Assembly: GCA_902619265.1 (NCBI GenBank)
Contig: CACNDL010000002.1
Span: 72,505-136,504 of the forward strand
From: an uncultured SAR86 cluster bacterium
GTDB lineage: Bacteria > Pseudomonadota > Gammaproteobacteria > Magnimaribacterales > TMED112
Length of the DNA: 64,000 nt
Reading direction: 5' to 3'
Shown here: positions 10,393-19,285 of the stretch, piece after piece
Position numbering within the stretch: position 1 is the first letter of the stretch
Layout: each line of letters begins with the position of its first letter
The notes under the pieces: generated by a model
Told to the model about the DNA's origin: nothing
Seen by the model: the letters and a program-made list of their open reading frames with translations, nothing else
Databases searched by the model: none
Position numbers and translations under genes: made by a program

Positions 10393-10772
10393 AAAAAAAT
10401 TATCTATTATTCTTGCTAACATCATTTGTTGTTGCAGACCCAGAACTTTATTTTATTGAGCCACAGGATGGTAAGACTTATTCAACCGAAGTATCAGTGA
10501 AGTTTGGACTAAAAGATTTTGGTGTTGCACCTGCAGGATACAATATTCCTAATACAGGTCACCACCATTTAATCATAAATGCTGAATTACCGGATTTAAC
10601 CTTACCTATACCTGCCAATGAAAATTACGTACATTTCGGTTTAGGTCAAACTGAAACAAATCTTACTCTAGAGCCGGGCACTTATACTTTGCAGTTACTG
10701 ATGGGTAATTATTTACATATACCTCACGAAAAACCACTGTTTTCAAAAGTTATATCAATAACAGTCGAATAA
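10389..10772 (+). CDS. DUF4399-like secreted protein
   Basis: Signal peptide, then PQDGKTYSTEVSVKFGLKDFGVAPAG...GHHHLIINAELPD...HFGLGQTETNLTLEPGTYTLQLLMG. ATGA overlap with trpC. Confidence 0.7.
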   Translation: MKKNYLLFLLTSFVVADPELYFIEPQDGKTYSTEVSVKFGLKDFGVAPAGYNIPNTGHHHLIINAELPDLTLPIPANENYVHFGLGQTETNLTLEPGTYTLQLLMGNYLHIPHEKPLFSKVISITVE

Positions 10773-10775
10773 AAA

Positions 10776-10803
10776 AAACCCTCACATAGTGAGGGTTTTT
10801 CTA
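10776..10803. terminator. Bidirectional Rho-independent terminator between convergent genes
   Basis: Perfect 10-bp stem AAACCCTCAC-ATA-GTGAGGGTTT with A/T tails on both sides. Confidence 0.9.
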
Positions 10804-10818
10804 TTTAAAAAACTTTAA

Positions 10819-13065
10819 TTATTCAGAAGCAACTTCTTCAGCTACAAAGGTGTGTTTACCTACATCTGAATAATCAAGAGCATCTGCACTTTGAGATACT
10901 ATAGTCCATTGACATGAACTAGCATCTGTACCTGCTGATGTTGCCCAATCTGCGGCTCCATCAACTAGAGGCTTTCTAATCAAAGTAACATTTGCTGTAG
11001 TTCCATCTCCACAAACAGTGAAGCCTGACCCTGGATCATCACCAGCATCACCAATAGCAGCATCTACTAATGTATAGCTATCGGATGTGCCAGCTAGTAA
11101 ATGCCATGCATCATCACCGTTATGTGTGATATCAGTATTCACTTGGTCAATCTGAGTGTGTAAAGCTTCTGGTGAACCATCACCTGATTCAGCTCTACCA
11201 ATCACCCACACATCACCATTGGCTATAGTCGCATCTGCTGTGAATGAAACATATTTTTCATACGCATCACCACCGTTAGTTATTCCACCAAGAATGTATC
11301 CATTAAGACTTACATCTGCTCCAGTGAAATTCGCTATTTCAAGGTATTTACCCCAGCTCGATGTACCACTTGGTCCTTCACCATACTCTGATACAAACAG
11401 ATCAGCTGCTTCAGGAGTTGGTTCTGGCGCAGGCGTTGGTGCTGGTGTTGGTGCCGGTGTTGGTGCCGGTGTTGGTTCTGGAGTATCAGTAGCTGCTACA
11501 ACCATGTTGTCGTACAGCATTGCTGATGGATGGTATGCACCACCCATGTTTGAGAACCCAAATTGAATTGGCCATCCAACCATACCTGCAACAATATCAA
11601 CTGATAATGTCCCGTCAGTAGACCATGCATCTTTTGTATAACCTGATGTATCTGCATAGACACCTGGTTCAGCAGCGTAACCATTACCTGGATTTAAGAC
11701 CTTTATAAATGCCTGGCAATTTATAGCTACACCACCAGTATCAGCATTCGTGTCACCACATACTGTACCTTCACTAGGTTTCTTACCAGCCCATGTAAAT
11801 GTCATAGTTTTACCAACGTCAGCTTCAGTAACTGTGTATTCTCTAAAGACGTTTGTTTCATGGTTCTTTGTACCAATTGTTTCATCGCCATAGTTAGCAA
11901 AAACCTTCAGGTAATTAGTTGCGTTTCCATCAACACCTGCTTCAGATCTTTCCACAGACGAAATTTGAGATTGGTTAGGATGAGAAGCATTTGGTGCAGC
12001 GCCCAAATAGTTATATTCGTATGCACCTGTGCTACCGTCTTCATTTCTCGTAAAGACATTAACAGCATATTTCCAACCTTCAATTGTTTCATTGTCGTCA
12101 GTAACTGCTTCAAAATCATCTTCAGCATAATTACCAGATGGTGCTGGAGTTGGTGCTGGAGTTGGCTCTGGAGTTGGCTCTGGAGTTGGCTCCGGAGTAG
12201 GCTCAGGTGTATATGCACTTACATCTGCATTATCATAAAGCATACCTGTTGGAGCGTAGTTTCCTGCATAGTTCTTAAATCCAACTTGCAAAATGTGACC
12301 AACATGAGCTTCAGTTAATTCGAAGTCAACGTTCACAGTTTCACCGCTCTGTGATGCACTTGTAGTATCTGTACTTGCATCAATCAATAAGCTGTAATCT
12401 GTACTGTTAACAACTTTCACCACCGCGGCACAAGTTGCCCCAGTAGCACTGTTATCAGCATTAGTTCCACCACAATTATTTTCAGCAGGGGATTTAGCAG
12501 TAACTGAGAATCTGTAAGTGCCAATCATATCGGAAGTGATATAACCCTGGCTTGCGCCCAATTCTCTGATGATGTTTACTTCAAGGAACCCAGTTCCGTG
12601 AGTAGCATCATTATAATTACTGTATGTGTTCAGTAATGTATTGCCATTATCATCGACCAGACCAGTCATATTGTCTTTAACAGCTGTACCGTTGTAGTTA
12701 TTTTGGTACGCACCATTGGCATCAAATTGACTTACTGAATACAACCATGGAGCAAGATCTGCTGCATCAGCATAACCTTCATAATCATCTGCGAAAGTTA
12801 CACTTGGTGCCGGAGTTGGCTCAGGTGTAGGTTCAGGCGTTGGCTCTGGAGTAGGCTCAGGAGTAGGCTCCGGAGTTGGCTCAGGCGTAGGCTCTGGTGT
12901 CGGCGCCGGTGTTGGCGCTGGCGTTGGCGCCGGTGTTGGCGCTGGCGTTGGCATAGGTGTTGGTGCTGGTGCTGCAGGAGTTTCTGTATAGTTACTTCTG
13001 TCAACGCCATCACTACACGCAGCTAAAAATACTAACGTAAGAAAAGTGGTGAGTTTTTTAAACAT
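10819..13065 (-). CDS. Modular lipoprotein with three (PTPE/PTPA)n linkers, two related domains and a C-terminal lamin-tail-like domain
   Basis: Lipobox LVFLAAC; two related modules (FADDYEGY..., AEDDFEAV...) each ending near MLYDN; C-terminal [13 protein letters not shown]...[18 protein letters not shown] resembles an LTD domain. Confidence 0.75.
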   Translation of the reverse strand: MFKKLTTFLTLVFLAACSDGVDRSNYTETPAAPAPTPMPTPAPTPAPTPAPTPAPTPEPTPEPTPEPTPEPTPEPTPEPTPEPTPAPSVTFADDYEGYADAADLAPWLYSVSQFDANGAYQNNYNGTAVKDNMTGLVDDNGNTLLNTYSNYNDATHGTGFLEVNIIRELGASQGYITSDMIGTYRFSVTAKSPAENNCGGTNADNSATGATCAAVVKVVNSTDYSLLIDASTDTTSASQSGETVNVDFELTEAHVGHILQVGFKNYAGNYAPTGMLYDNADVSAYTPEPTPEPTPEPTPEPTPAPTPAPSGNYAEDDFEAVTDDNETIEGWKYAVNVFTRNEDGSTGAYEYNYLGAAPNASHPNQSQISSVERSEAGVDGNATNYLKVFANYGDETIGTKNHETNVFREYTVTEADVGKTMTFTWAGKKPSEGTVCGDTNADTGGVAINCQAFIKVLNPGNGYAAEPGVYADTSGYTKDAWSTDGTLSVDIVAGMVGWPIQFGFSNMGGAYHPSAMLYDNMVVAATDTPEPTPAPTPAPTPAPTPAPEPTPEAADLFVSEYGEGPSGTSSWGKYLEIANFTGADVSLNGYILGGITNGGDAYEKYVSFTADATIANGDVWVIGRAESGDGSPEALHTQIDQVNTDITHNGDDAWHLLAGTSDSYTLVDAAIGDAGDDPGSGFTVCGDGTTANVTLIRKPLVDGAADWATSAGTDASSCQWTIVSQSADALDYSDVGKHTFVAEEVASE
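11418..11490 (-). repeat. Short tandem repeat encoding PTPA/PTPE linker 3
   Basis: Repeated GGTGTTGGTGCC/GGCGTTGGTGCT-type units visible in the DNA. Confidence 0.8.
12138..12212 (-). repeat. Short tandem repeat encoding PTPE/PTPA linker 2
   Basis: Repeated GGAGTTGGCTCT units. Confidence 0.8.
12806..12975 (-). repeat. Long tandem repeat encoding PTPA/PTPE linker 1
   Basis: About 12-13 repeats of a 12-nt GG(A/C)GT(T/A)GGCTC(T/A/C)-like or GGCGCCGGTGTT-like unit. Confidence 0.85.
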
Positions 13066-13155
13066 GTTAAGTTATCCCCAAATATATTTGTACATCAAAT
13101 ATGTCATAAAATTCGATGTTTTTAAAGAGAAAATTGTAAGAATTAACCGAAGATT

Positions 13156-14337
13156 TTATTTTTTGTGTTTTGATGAATCGGTCTCATCTCTATGCTTGCG
13201 GAGATATTTCATAAAAGGTGTACCACCAGTACCTCTGACTTTAGAGCCACCACTCCCGAATAGAGTGCTTTTTGTGCTTTGATTATGAATGTAATCAGCC
13301 GCATATCTCAAGTGCTGCGATCTGAATATTGAAATTTCCTGACAACAATCATCATAAAGTTTCATTAATTCTTTGTTGTCAGCAACTTCTTGTTTAACTT
13401 TACTATGATCTTCAACGTATTTGATAAGGTCACGATGTGATGGTGGCATATAAGATTTCATCTCATCAAGATACTCACGTAATTCATCTTTCTCATGTAC
13501 AACGTTTAACAAAGCGTCTAATGTAGGAACTATTGAGCTTTGCGCTCCTGTTTCACCTCTAAATAATTGAGGTTCTTCGTTAAAACATGATTCATAAATT
13601 AAACCGTCTGGTAGAGCAGGGTTATTTTTCCAGCCGAAAATGTAAGGACGTACTCTGTGGTAATAAATGTAAGGATCACATTTTTCAGGCATTTTTCTGA
13701 AGATATGATTTACTTCTAACATTGACTCTTTTATATGTGTAAGTTCAGTATTAAGAAATTCTTGATTGCACTGCTTAGCTTCAAATGCTGCAGCTATTTT
13801 AAATGCACTTTGTATGGCTTTATTTGCAGCATGTTCAATGCAAACATGAATTGTGACAAACCAATCTTCATCAATACCGCCCAAAAAGTTGTAATTGAGG
13901 GCAACATTATCTAGGTTCACGCCTTCGTCTTGATTTATTTTGTGCCAATTATCTAAACAGTAACTTGCGTAACTTAATATAGGAGGTCTACCAAGCATTT
14001 CAGCTATTTTTGACCAAGGCTCTGCAATTGATTTACATAAAATTTTAGAAGGTACTAAATCTCCCCACACATATGCATGAGCTAGGAATGAGAATTGCAC
14101 ATTAAGTAATCTCAATTCTGCTTCTGTGTATTTAGTTAAATCATGTGAGAAAAATGTGTTAGGCAGACTATCGATCTGTTTTCTTATTTTGTTGGTAAGT
14201 AAAAGTTTAGGAATAGAGCAGGCTAAATCTTCTAATATTTGTTCATCTTTATTTTTATTTTGTAGATAACGAAGTGGTTGATCTGAACTTATGAAGCCAT
14301 AAACATTCTTCTTATCAAGATGTAAATTCGAAAGCAT
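13156..14337 (-). CDS. Indoleamine 2,3-dioxygenase family heme protein
   Basis: IDO signatures: RPPILSYASYCLDNW, ETGAQSSIVPTLDALL, MPPSHRDLI, SKVRGTGGTPFMKYLRKHRDET. Confidence 0.9.
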   Translation of the reverse strand: MLSNLHLDKKNVYGFISSDQPLRYLQNKNKDEQILEDLACSIPKLLLTNKIRKQIDSLPNTFFSHDLTKYTEAELRLLNVQFSFLAHAYVWGDLVPSKILCKSIAEPWSKIAEMLGRPPILSYASYCLDNWHKINQDEGVNLDNVALNYNFLGGIDEDWFVTIHVCIEHAANKAIQSAFKIAAAFEAKQCNQEFLNTELTHIKESMLEVNHIFRKMPEKCDPYIYYHRVRPYIFGWKNNPALPDGLIYESCFNEEPQLFRGETGAQSSIVPTLDALLNVVHEKDELREYLDEMKSYMPPSHRDLIKYVEDHSKVKQEVADNKELMKLYDDCCQEISIFRSQHLRYAADYIHNQSTKSTLFGSGGSKVRGTGGTPFMKYLRKHRDETDSSKHKK

Positions 14338-14388
14338 GATGCTATTTTATATAACTATTCAATATTTTCACCCAAAATTTTAAATTCT

Positions 14389-14409
14389 AAATGAGAATTA
14401 TTCTCATTT
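14389..14409. promoter_or_regulatory. Fur-box-like perfect palindrome 1
   Basis: AAATGAGAATTATTCTCATTT; matches the 7-1-7 Fur pattern TGAtAATnATtaTCA. Confidence 0.75.
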
Positions 14410-14423
14410 ATTTATAAAAAAAC

Positions 14424-14451
14424 TTGTATTAAATATATTGACTCCTATAAT
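14424..14451 (+). promoter_or_regulatory. Sigma70-type promoter of the TonB receptor gene
   Basis: TTGTAT-16 nt-TATAAT, immediately upstream of Fur box 2. Confidence 0.6.
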
Positions 14452-14455
14452 TCGT

Positions 14456-14494
14456 AAATGAGAATCATTATCATTTCGATAAGCATTCTCATTA
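14456..14494. promoter_or_regulatory. Fur-box-like site 2 with overlapping extra half site
   Basis: AAATGAGAATCATTATCATTT (14456-14476) followed by cGATAAGCATTCTCATTA. Confidence 0.8.
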
Positions 14495-14506
14495 AGATGG
14501 AAAATT

Positions 14507-16579
14507 ATGAAAAAATTTATTAGCTTAATATTATTTTTTTGTTTTATAGTTCTTTCACAAAATGCTGAAAACGAAGATGTTAATGATAAGAATATAGAAG
14601 AAGTTGTTGTAAAGGGGAATGTTTTATATTCAGATCAAGTTAACGCATTAAAAACTCCGGTACCTATCTTAGATGTACCTCAAACGGTCTCAATTGTTAC
14701 AGACGTAGATATTCGTAAACAAGGCTTTAGAGAAATTGGAGATATTATTAGATATACTCCAGGTGTAAATACATCACAAGGTGAAGGTCACAGAGATTCC
14801 GTAGTTTTCCGAGGAGTTAGATCTACTGCTGACTTTTTTCAAGATGGTGTAAGAGATGACGTTCAATATTACAGATCTCTATACAACGTTGAACAAGTAG
14901 AAATCTTAAGAGGGCCAAATGCACTTTTATTCGGAAGAGGTGGTACTGGCGGTATTATCAACAGAGTAACAAAGAAAGCTGTTGTTGGTGAGACTTTTAC
15001 TGCTCATGACGTAGGAATTGACTCATTTGGTGCAGCTGATATCGCATTAGATACAAACTTTCAACTTGAAAATGGCGCTGCTCTAAGAATTAATTTACAC
15101 AGCGACAGTTTAGCTAATCATAGAGATCACTACGATGGCAACAGAGTTGGTTTTAATCCAACAATGACATTAAAAGTGAGTCCTGAAACAACTGTCTTTT
15201 TATCTTATGAGTATGCAGATCACGAAAGATTTATTGATAGAGGTATTCCAACTATCAATGGGAGTCCAGATGAATCTTTATCAGATATAGTATTTGGTAA
15301 CTCATCTGCAAATGTGCAAACACTTGAGGCCACAATTATGAGAGCTCAAGTCGAACACACACTTTCAGATACTAGCAAAGCTAATTTTAGTTTCACATCA
15401 AGTAGTTTTGATAAGTTATATCAAAATATTTATGCCTCAGGATACGATGGAACACTCGTTACTATGGATGGTTATTACGATCCAACTGAAAGAGATAATA
15501 CAATTATGTCAGCCAACTTAGTTAATGAATTAAGTCTTGGTGGTGTTGTGCATACCTTATTAATAGGTGCAGAATTCATTCAAACTGATAACGAAAACCT
15601 TAGATATGACGCTAATTGGTCAACTACAAATGATGATAATGAAATTTTTAACATTACTAGGCCAATGGACTTTACTGTTAACAACGGTGGTGTAGCTACA
15701 GCACTTGACTATGTAACTAAACTAAATCGTCAAACAGCGTCTGATATTTCTGTAACATCTATATTTATTCAAGATCAAATTGATCTAAGTGATAACTGGA
15801 AGTTAATGGTTGGTGGTAGATTAGATGATTTTGATATTACAGTTGATGACATTAAGAATGGTACATCTGAATCTAGAAATGATAATACATTCTCACCAAG
15901 AGCAGGTGTTATTTATAAACCACAAGAAAATGTATCTCTCTATCTAAGTTACAGTGAAAGTTTCCTACCAAGATCTGGAGAACAGTTCAAAAAACTCAGT
16001 GCTACATCGGCAAGATTAGACCCAGATGTCTTTGAAAGTACAGAAATTGGAATGAAAGTAGCATTGAATGAGAATATATCTCTTAATGCAGCTTATTTTG
16101 ACAGTGAACAAGTGAGAGCTGAACGCGATAATGACACAGGAGAGACTTCAGAAGTCAGAGGTTTAACAGTTGATGGGTTTGAAATAGAGCTTAAAGGACG
16201 TGTTGTTGATAATCTAAATTTAGCTATTGCTTATAGTGATTTGAGTGGAGAGACAAGTTCTGGAGGCGTTCCTAGAGAAATACCTGAACATACACTATCT
16301 GCATTTGTTGCTTGGGAAGTAAATGAAAAGTTATCAGTAGGTTTAGGATTAACTCAACAAGGTGAATCTAAAATTAAAGATAATACACCTAGCTTAGTAT
16401 TACCGGAGTACACAAGAGTTGATCTTTCAGCTTATTACCAAGTTGCTCCAAACCTAAGCTTACAAATGAATGTTGAAAACTTAATGGATGAATTATATTT
16501 TCCACACTCACATAGTACCCACCAAGCTAGTGTTGGTGAAAGTGTTAACTCTCGAGTTTCACTAAGGTGGACTTACTAA
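14507..16579 (+). CDS. TonB-dependent siderophore receptor
   Basis: Signal peptide; plug domain with TPVPILDVPQTVSIVT, VEILRGPNALLFGRGGTGGIINRVTKKA; C-terminal ...SRVSLRWTY. Confidence 0.93.
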   Translation: MKKFISLILFFCFIVLSQNAENEDVNDKNIEEVVVKGNVLYSDQVNALKTPVPILDVPQTVSIVTDVDIRKQGFREIGDIIRYTPGVNTSQGEGHRDSVVFRGVRSTADFFQDGVRDDVQYYRSLYNVEQVEILRGPNALLFGRGGTGGIINRVTKKAVVGETFTAHDVGIDSFGAADIALDTNFQLENGAALRINLHSDSLANHRDHYDGNRVGFNPTMTLKVSPETTVFLSYEYADHERFIDRGIPTINGSPDESLSDIVFGNSSANVQTLEATIMRAQVEHTLSDTSKANFSFTSSSFDKLYQNIYASGYDGTLVTMDGYYDPTERDNTIMSANLVNELSLGGVVHTLLIGAEFIQTDNENLRYDANWSTTNDDNEIFNITRPMDFTVNNGGVATALDYVTKLNRQTASDISVTSIFIQDQIDLSDNWKLMVGGRLDDFDITVDDIKNGTSESRNDNTFSPRAGVIYKPQENVSLYLSYSESFLPRSGEQFKKLSATSARLDPDVFESTEIGMKVALNENISLNAAYFDSEQVRAERDNDTGETSEVRGLTVDGFEIELKGRVVDNLNLAIAYSDLSGETSSGGVPREIPEHTLSAFVAWEVNEKLSVGLGLTQQGESKIKDNTPSLVLPEYTRVDLSAYYQVAPNLSLQMNVENLMDELYFPHSHSTHQASVGESVNSRVSLRWTY

Positions 16580-16601
16580 GAAGGTCTAAATAATCATACT
16601 T

Positions 16602-16639
16602 GATGTGTGTTGCAATCTACCAAGGTGACAACACACATC
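16602..16639. repeat. Inverted repeat / hairpin downstream of the TonB receptor
   Basis: GATGTGTGTTG (16602-16612) pairs perfectly with CAACACACATC (16629-16639). Confidence 0.8.
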
Positions 16640-16754
16640 CAGATGATTCGAAGGTTAGTGTAGGCAAGGATAGTATGTGGAACAAAATTATCATATCCAC
16701 CCTTGCAACTTATGATAATTGAAAAATTCTTTAATCTTGTTTGCACTATTTTTT

Positions 16755-16806
16755 AAGTAATATTGGACAGTGTTTATAAGCACAATAGCCTAGAACAATA
16801 TTACTT
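16755..16806. repeat. Inverted repeat / hairpin, 11-bp stem
   Basis: AAGTAATATTG (16755-16765) pairs perfectly with CAATATTACTT (16796-16806). Confidence 0.8.
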
Positions 16807-16864
16807 TTAGATGGTAGCTTTCCGTTCATATTTTTACCTTTCTATAGGAAGTTTTTCATCGATT

Positions 16865-16891
16865 AACCCATAGAAATAAGGGGTTTTTTTT
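16865..16891 (+). terminator. Putative Rho-independent terminator at the end of the structured 3' region
   Basis: AACCC...GGGTT stem followed by a long T-run. Confidence 0.5.
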
Positions 16892-16917
16892 ATGTCAAAA
16901 CATATTAGACTGAACAT

Positions 16918-17355
16918 ATGAAACTTTCATTTCCACCGGTAATTACATTAGCTTGTTTAGGGATGCAATTTATTTTATTTATGATGTTACCTCTAGAAGT
17001 AAATTTAAGTTTGCTCCTAGGGTTAATCTTATTAATCAGTTCTATTGCCTTAATTGTTATGGCTTTTAAAGAACTACAAAATTATGAAACAACATATATA
17101 CCAGACGGTGAACCAGAAAAACTGGTTAATACTGGGCCTTTTAAAATATCCAGGAATCCTATTTACCTTGGTATGTTTGGTATCTTAGTTGCTTCAGCTT
17201 TTCTCATGCAATCTCTATCAGCTTTATTAATTCCATTTTTGTTCTTATCTATTATTCAAAATACTTGGATCCCTCATGAGGAAGATAAACTTAAAGAGAA
17301 ATTTCCAGAAGAATGGGAAGCATACACATCTTCAACAAAAAGATGGTTATGGTGA
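16918..17355 (+). CDS. Isoprenylcysteine carboxyl methyltransferase-like membrane methyltransferase
   Basis: LVNTGPFKISRNPIYLGMFGI...IPHEEDKLKEKFPEEWEAYTSSTKRWLW. Confidence 0.8.
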   Translation: MKLSFPPVITLACLGMQFILFMMLPLEVNLSLLLGLILLISSIALIVMAFKELQNYETTYIPDGEPEKLVNTGPFKISRNPIYLGMFGILVASAFLMQSLSALLIPFLFLSIIQNTWIPHEEDKLKEKFPEEWEAYTSSTKRWLW

Positions 17356-18792
17356 AAGTAGTTTAATTATCAATTCTTTCCAAATTTTATAATCCTTCGC
17401 CATGAATGAATGTGCCTCTTCATCAGGATAAATAGACATTCTTTTCTGACTAGAAATAAGTTCTAGATCAAAAGTTTTGCTAGCTACTCCAGCAAGTACG
17501 GCTACTCCTCTGGCTGTAGATTCACTATTTTCTGGTACTGAGACCTCAGTATTAAGTAAATTTGCTATTTGCTGTACAAATGTTTTATTCGCTACCATGC
17601 CACCATCAACATTTAATGATTCAACTTCAATACCTGAACGTACTAAACAATCAATAATGTCTTTAGTTTGATATGTAATTGAGTTAAAAGCTGCATTGAT
17701 TAGATCTGATCGTGATGTATCCCTTGTAATGCCATGAAAACTGGCACGAACATCTGAATTCCAATATGGAGCTCCTAAGCCAGTAAAAGCAGGTACAAAC
17801 AGAACGTTATTAGCATCTCCATTTGTATGTAAGTAAGGTTCTGATTGATCGCTAGTTTCAAAGAATTGTAAATTATCTCTCAACCATTGAACTGTTGTGC
17901 CAGAAGCATAAATGCTTCCTTCTATTGCATAGCAAATCTCTCCATTCATAGAAAAGCCAATTGTGGTTAATAAACCATCATCTGAATGAATAGGGGTGTT
18001 ACCGACGTTTGCCATGACAAAACATCCTGTTCCATAAGTACTTTTTAATTGACCTTTTGACAGACATCCTTGACCAAAAAGTGCTGCTTGTTGATCACCT
18101 AATACTGCATGAATTGATATATTCTCAAGATTCTTCAGTGTTCCAAAATTTGCATCTGAATGAACCACCTCTGGTAATAAAGATCTGGGAATATTAAATA
18201 AGTTAAGTAAATCTTCGTCCCAATTTAAAGTATTAATATTGAAAAGCATTGTTCTTGATGCGTTAGTTATATCAGTTTTGAAAATCTCACCTTCAGATAA
18301 TCTATACATTAGATAAGTATCTACAGTACCAAAACAGAGCTCGCCTGCTTCAGCTCGTGCTCTGACACCATCAACGTTATCTAAAATCCATTTGATTTTT
18401 GTTGCAGAAAAATACGAGTCTATAAACAGACCGGTTTTTTCTTTGACTAATGATTGATTATTTTTCGTTGCAATTTCTGAACAATAAGCTGACGTTCTTC
18501 TATCTTGCCAAACAATCGCATTATAAACAGGCTTAAGAGTAGTTTTATCCCATATAATTGTTGTTTCCCTTTGGTTGGTTATACCGCCATATGTAACATT
18601 TTTTAAATCTAATTGATTTAACGTATTGGTGACTGATTTATACAAATCATCTGGATCAATTTCTACCCATCCATCATTTGGAAAAATTAGTGGGTATTCT
18701 TCTTGCGCAACTTGTTCAATATTTCCATTATTATCGAAAATTATGCTCCTTGAACTTGTAGTACCTTGATCAATTGTTAAAATTTTACTCAT
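17347..18792 (-). CDS. glpK: Glycerol kinase
   Basis: IDQGTTSSRSIIFD, GGITNQRETTIIWD, LGDQQAALFGQ, FVPAFTGLGAPYW, NVDGGMVANK. Confidence 0.95.
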   Translation of the reverse strand: MSKILTIDQGTTSSRSIIFDNNGNIEQVAQEEYPLIFPNDGWVEIDPDDLYKSVTNTLNQLDLKNVTYGGITNQRETTIIWDKTTLKPVYNAIVWQDRRTSAYCSEIATKNNQSLVKEKTGLFIDSYFSATKIKWILDNVDGVRARAEAGELCFGTVDTYLMYRLSEGEIFKTDITNASRTMLFNINTLNWDEDLLNLFNIPRSLLPEVVHSDANFGTLKNLENISIHAVLGDQQAALFGQGCLSKGQLKSTYGTGCFVMANVGNTPIHSDDGLLTTIGFSMNGEICYAIEGSIYASGTTVQWLRDNLQFFETSDQSEPYLHTNGDANNVLFVPAFTGLGAPYWNSDVRASFHGITRDTSRSDLINAAFNSITYQTKDIIDCLVRSGIEVESLNVDGGMVANKTFVQQIANLLNTEVSVPENSESTARGVAVLAGVASKTFDLELISSQKRMSIYPDEEAHSFMAKDYKIWKELIIKLLSP

Positions 18793-19050
18793 ATGAAACT
18801 AAAAAATATTCTAACCTTTTTATTATCACTTTTTATATTCTTAGGTTGTTCTTCAACTGAGAAAACAGAATTTCTTGAAGAAAGAAAAAAGAAATTAGAT
18901 GCTCTGAATGAAGAATGCGATTTTGCGACTATCGAAAATAGTTTTCCAGAAGATCTTTATATTTGCTACAAAACTCCTACTAGGATTAAGGCCAACAAAC
19001 CTGTAGAGGAAACAGAAGAGACAGAAAAAAGTGACGAAGATACAGAATAA
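18793..19050 (+). CDS. Small putative lipoprotein
   Basis: MKLKNILTFLLSLFIFLGCSS lipobox, acidic C-terminus. The ATG abuts the divergent glpK start. Confidence 0.65.
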   Translation: MKLKNILTFLLSLFIFLGCSSTEKTEFLEERKKKLDALNEECDFATIENSFPEDLYICYKTPTRIKANKPVEETEETEKSDEDTE

Positions 19051-19285
19051 CCAATTTACTTATACCGTTTATTCAAAAAAAAATTGTTCTTTTTGTGATC
19101 GAGCAATCATACTTTTGCAGGATCAAGATCATCATGTAGTTGTTAAGAAAATTGATGAAGATCTTAGCTACTTTGCTGAAATGCGTGAAAAAGCACCTGA
19201 CATGAGGACAATGCCAGTTATTTTTAAAGATGATCAATTAATTGGTGGATATTCTGATTTAATTGATTCTTTACACGATGAATAA
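19031..19285 (+). CDS. Glutaredoxin-family protein
   Basis: YTVYSKKNCSFCDRA, MRTMPVIFKDDQLIGGYSDL. Confidence 0.85.
   Translation: MTKIQNNQFTYTVYSKKNCSFCDRAIILLQDQDHHVVVKKIDEDLSYFAEMREKAPDMRTMPVIFKDDQLIGGYSDLIDSLHDE

Noticed and set aside
11156-12318. Plus-strand and other minus-frame ORFs ([11 protein letters not shown]..., [10 protein letters not shown]..., [17 protein letters not shown]) in the Pro-Thr protein
   Set aside because: Low-complexity translations of the PTPA/PTPE-coding repeat in wrong frames.
12806-12975. Possible CRISPR-like or minisatellite array
   Set aside because: The 12-nt units are contiguous, in-frame codons for Pro-Thr linkers with no spacers; not a CRISPR.
13046-13282. 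78-aa plus-strand ORF at the IDO 3' end
   Set aside because: Mostly antisense to the conserved IDO C-terminus; no family match.
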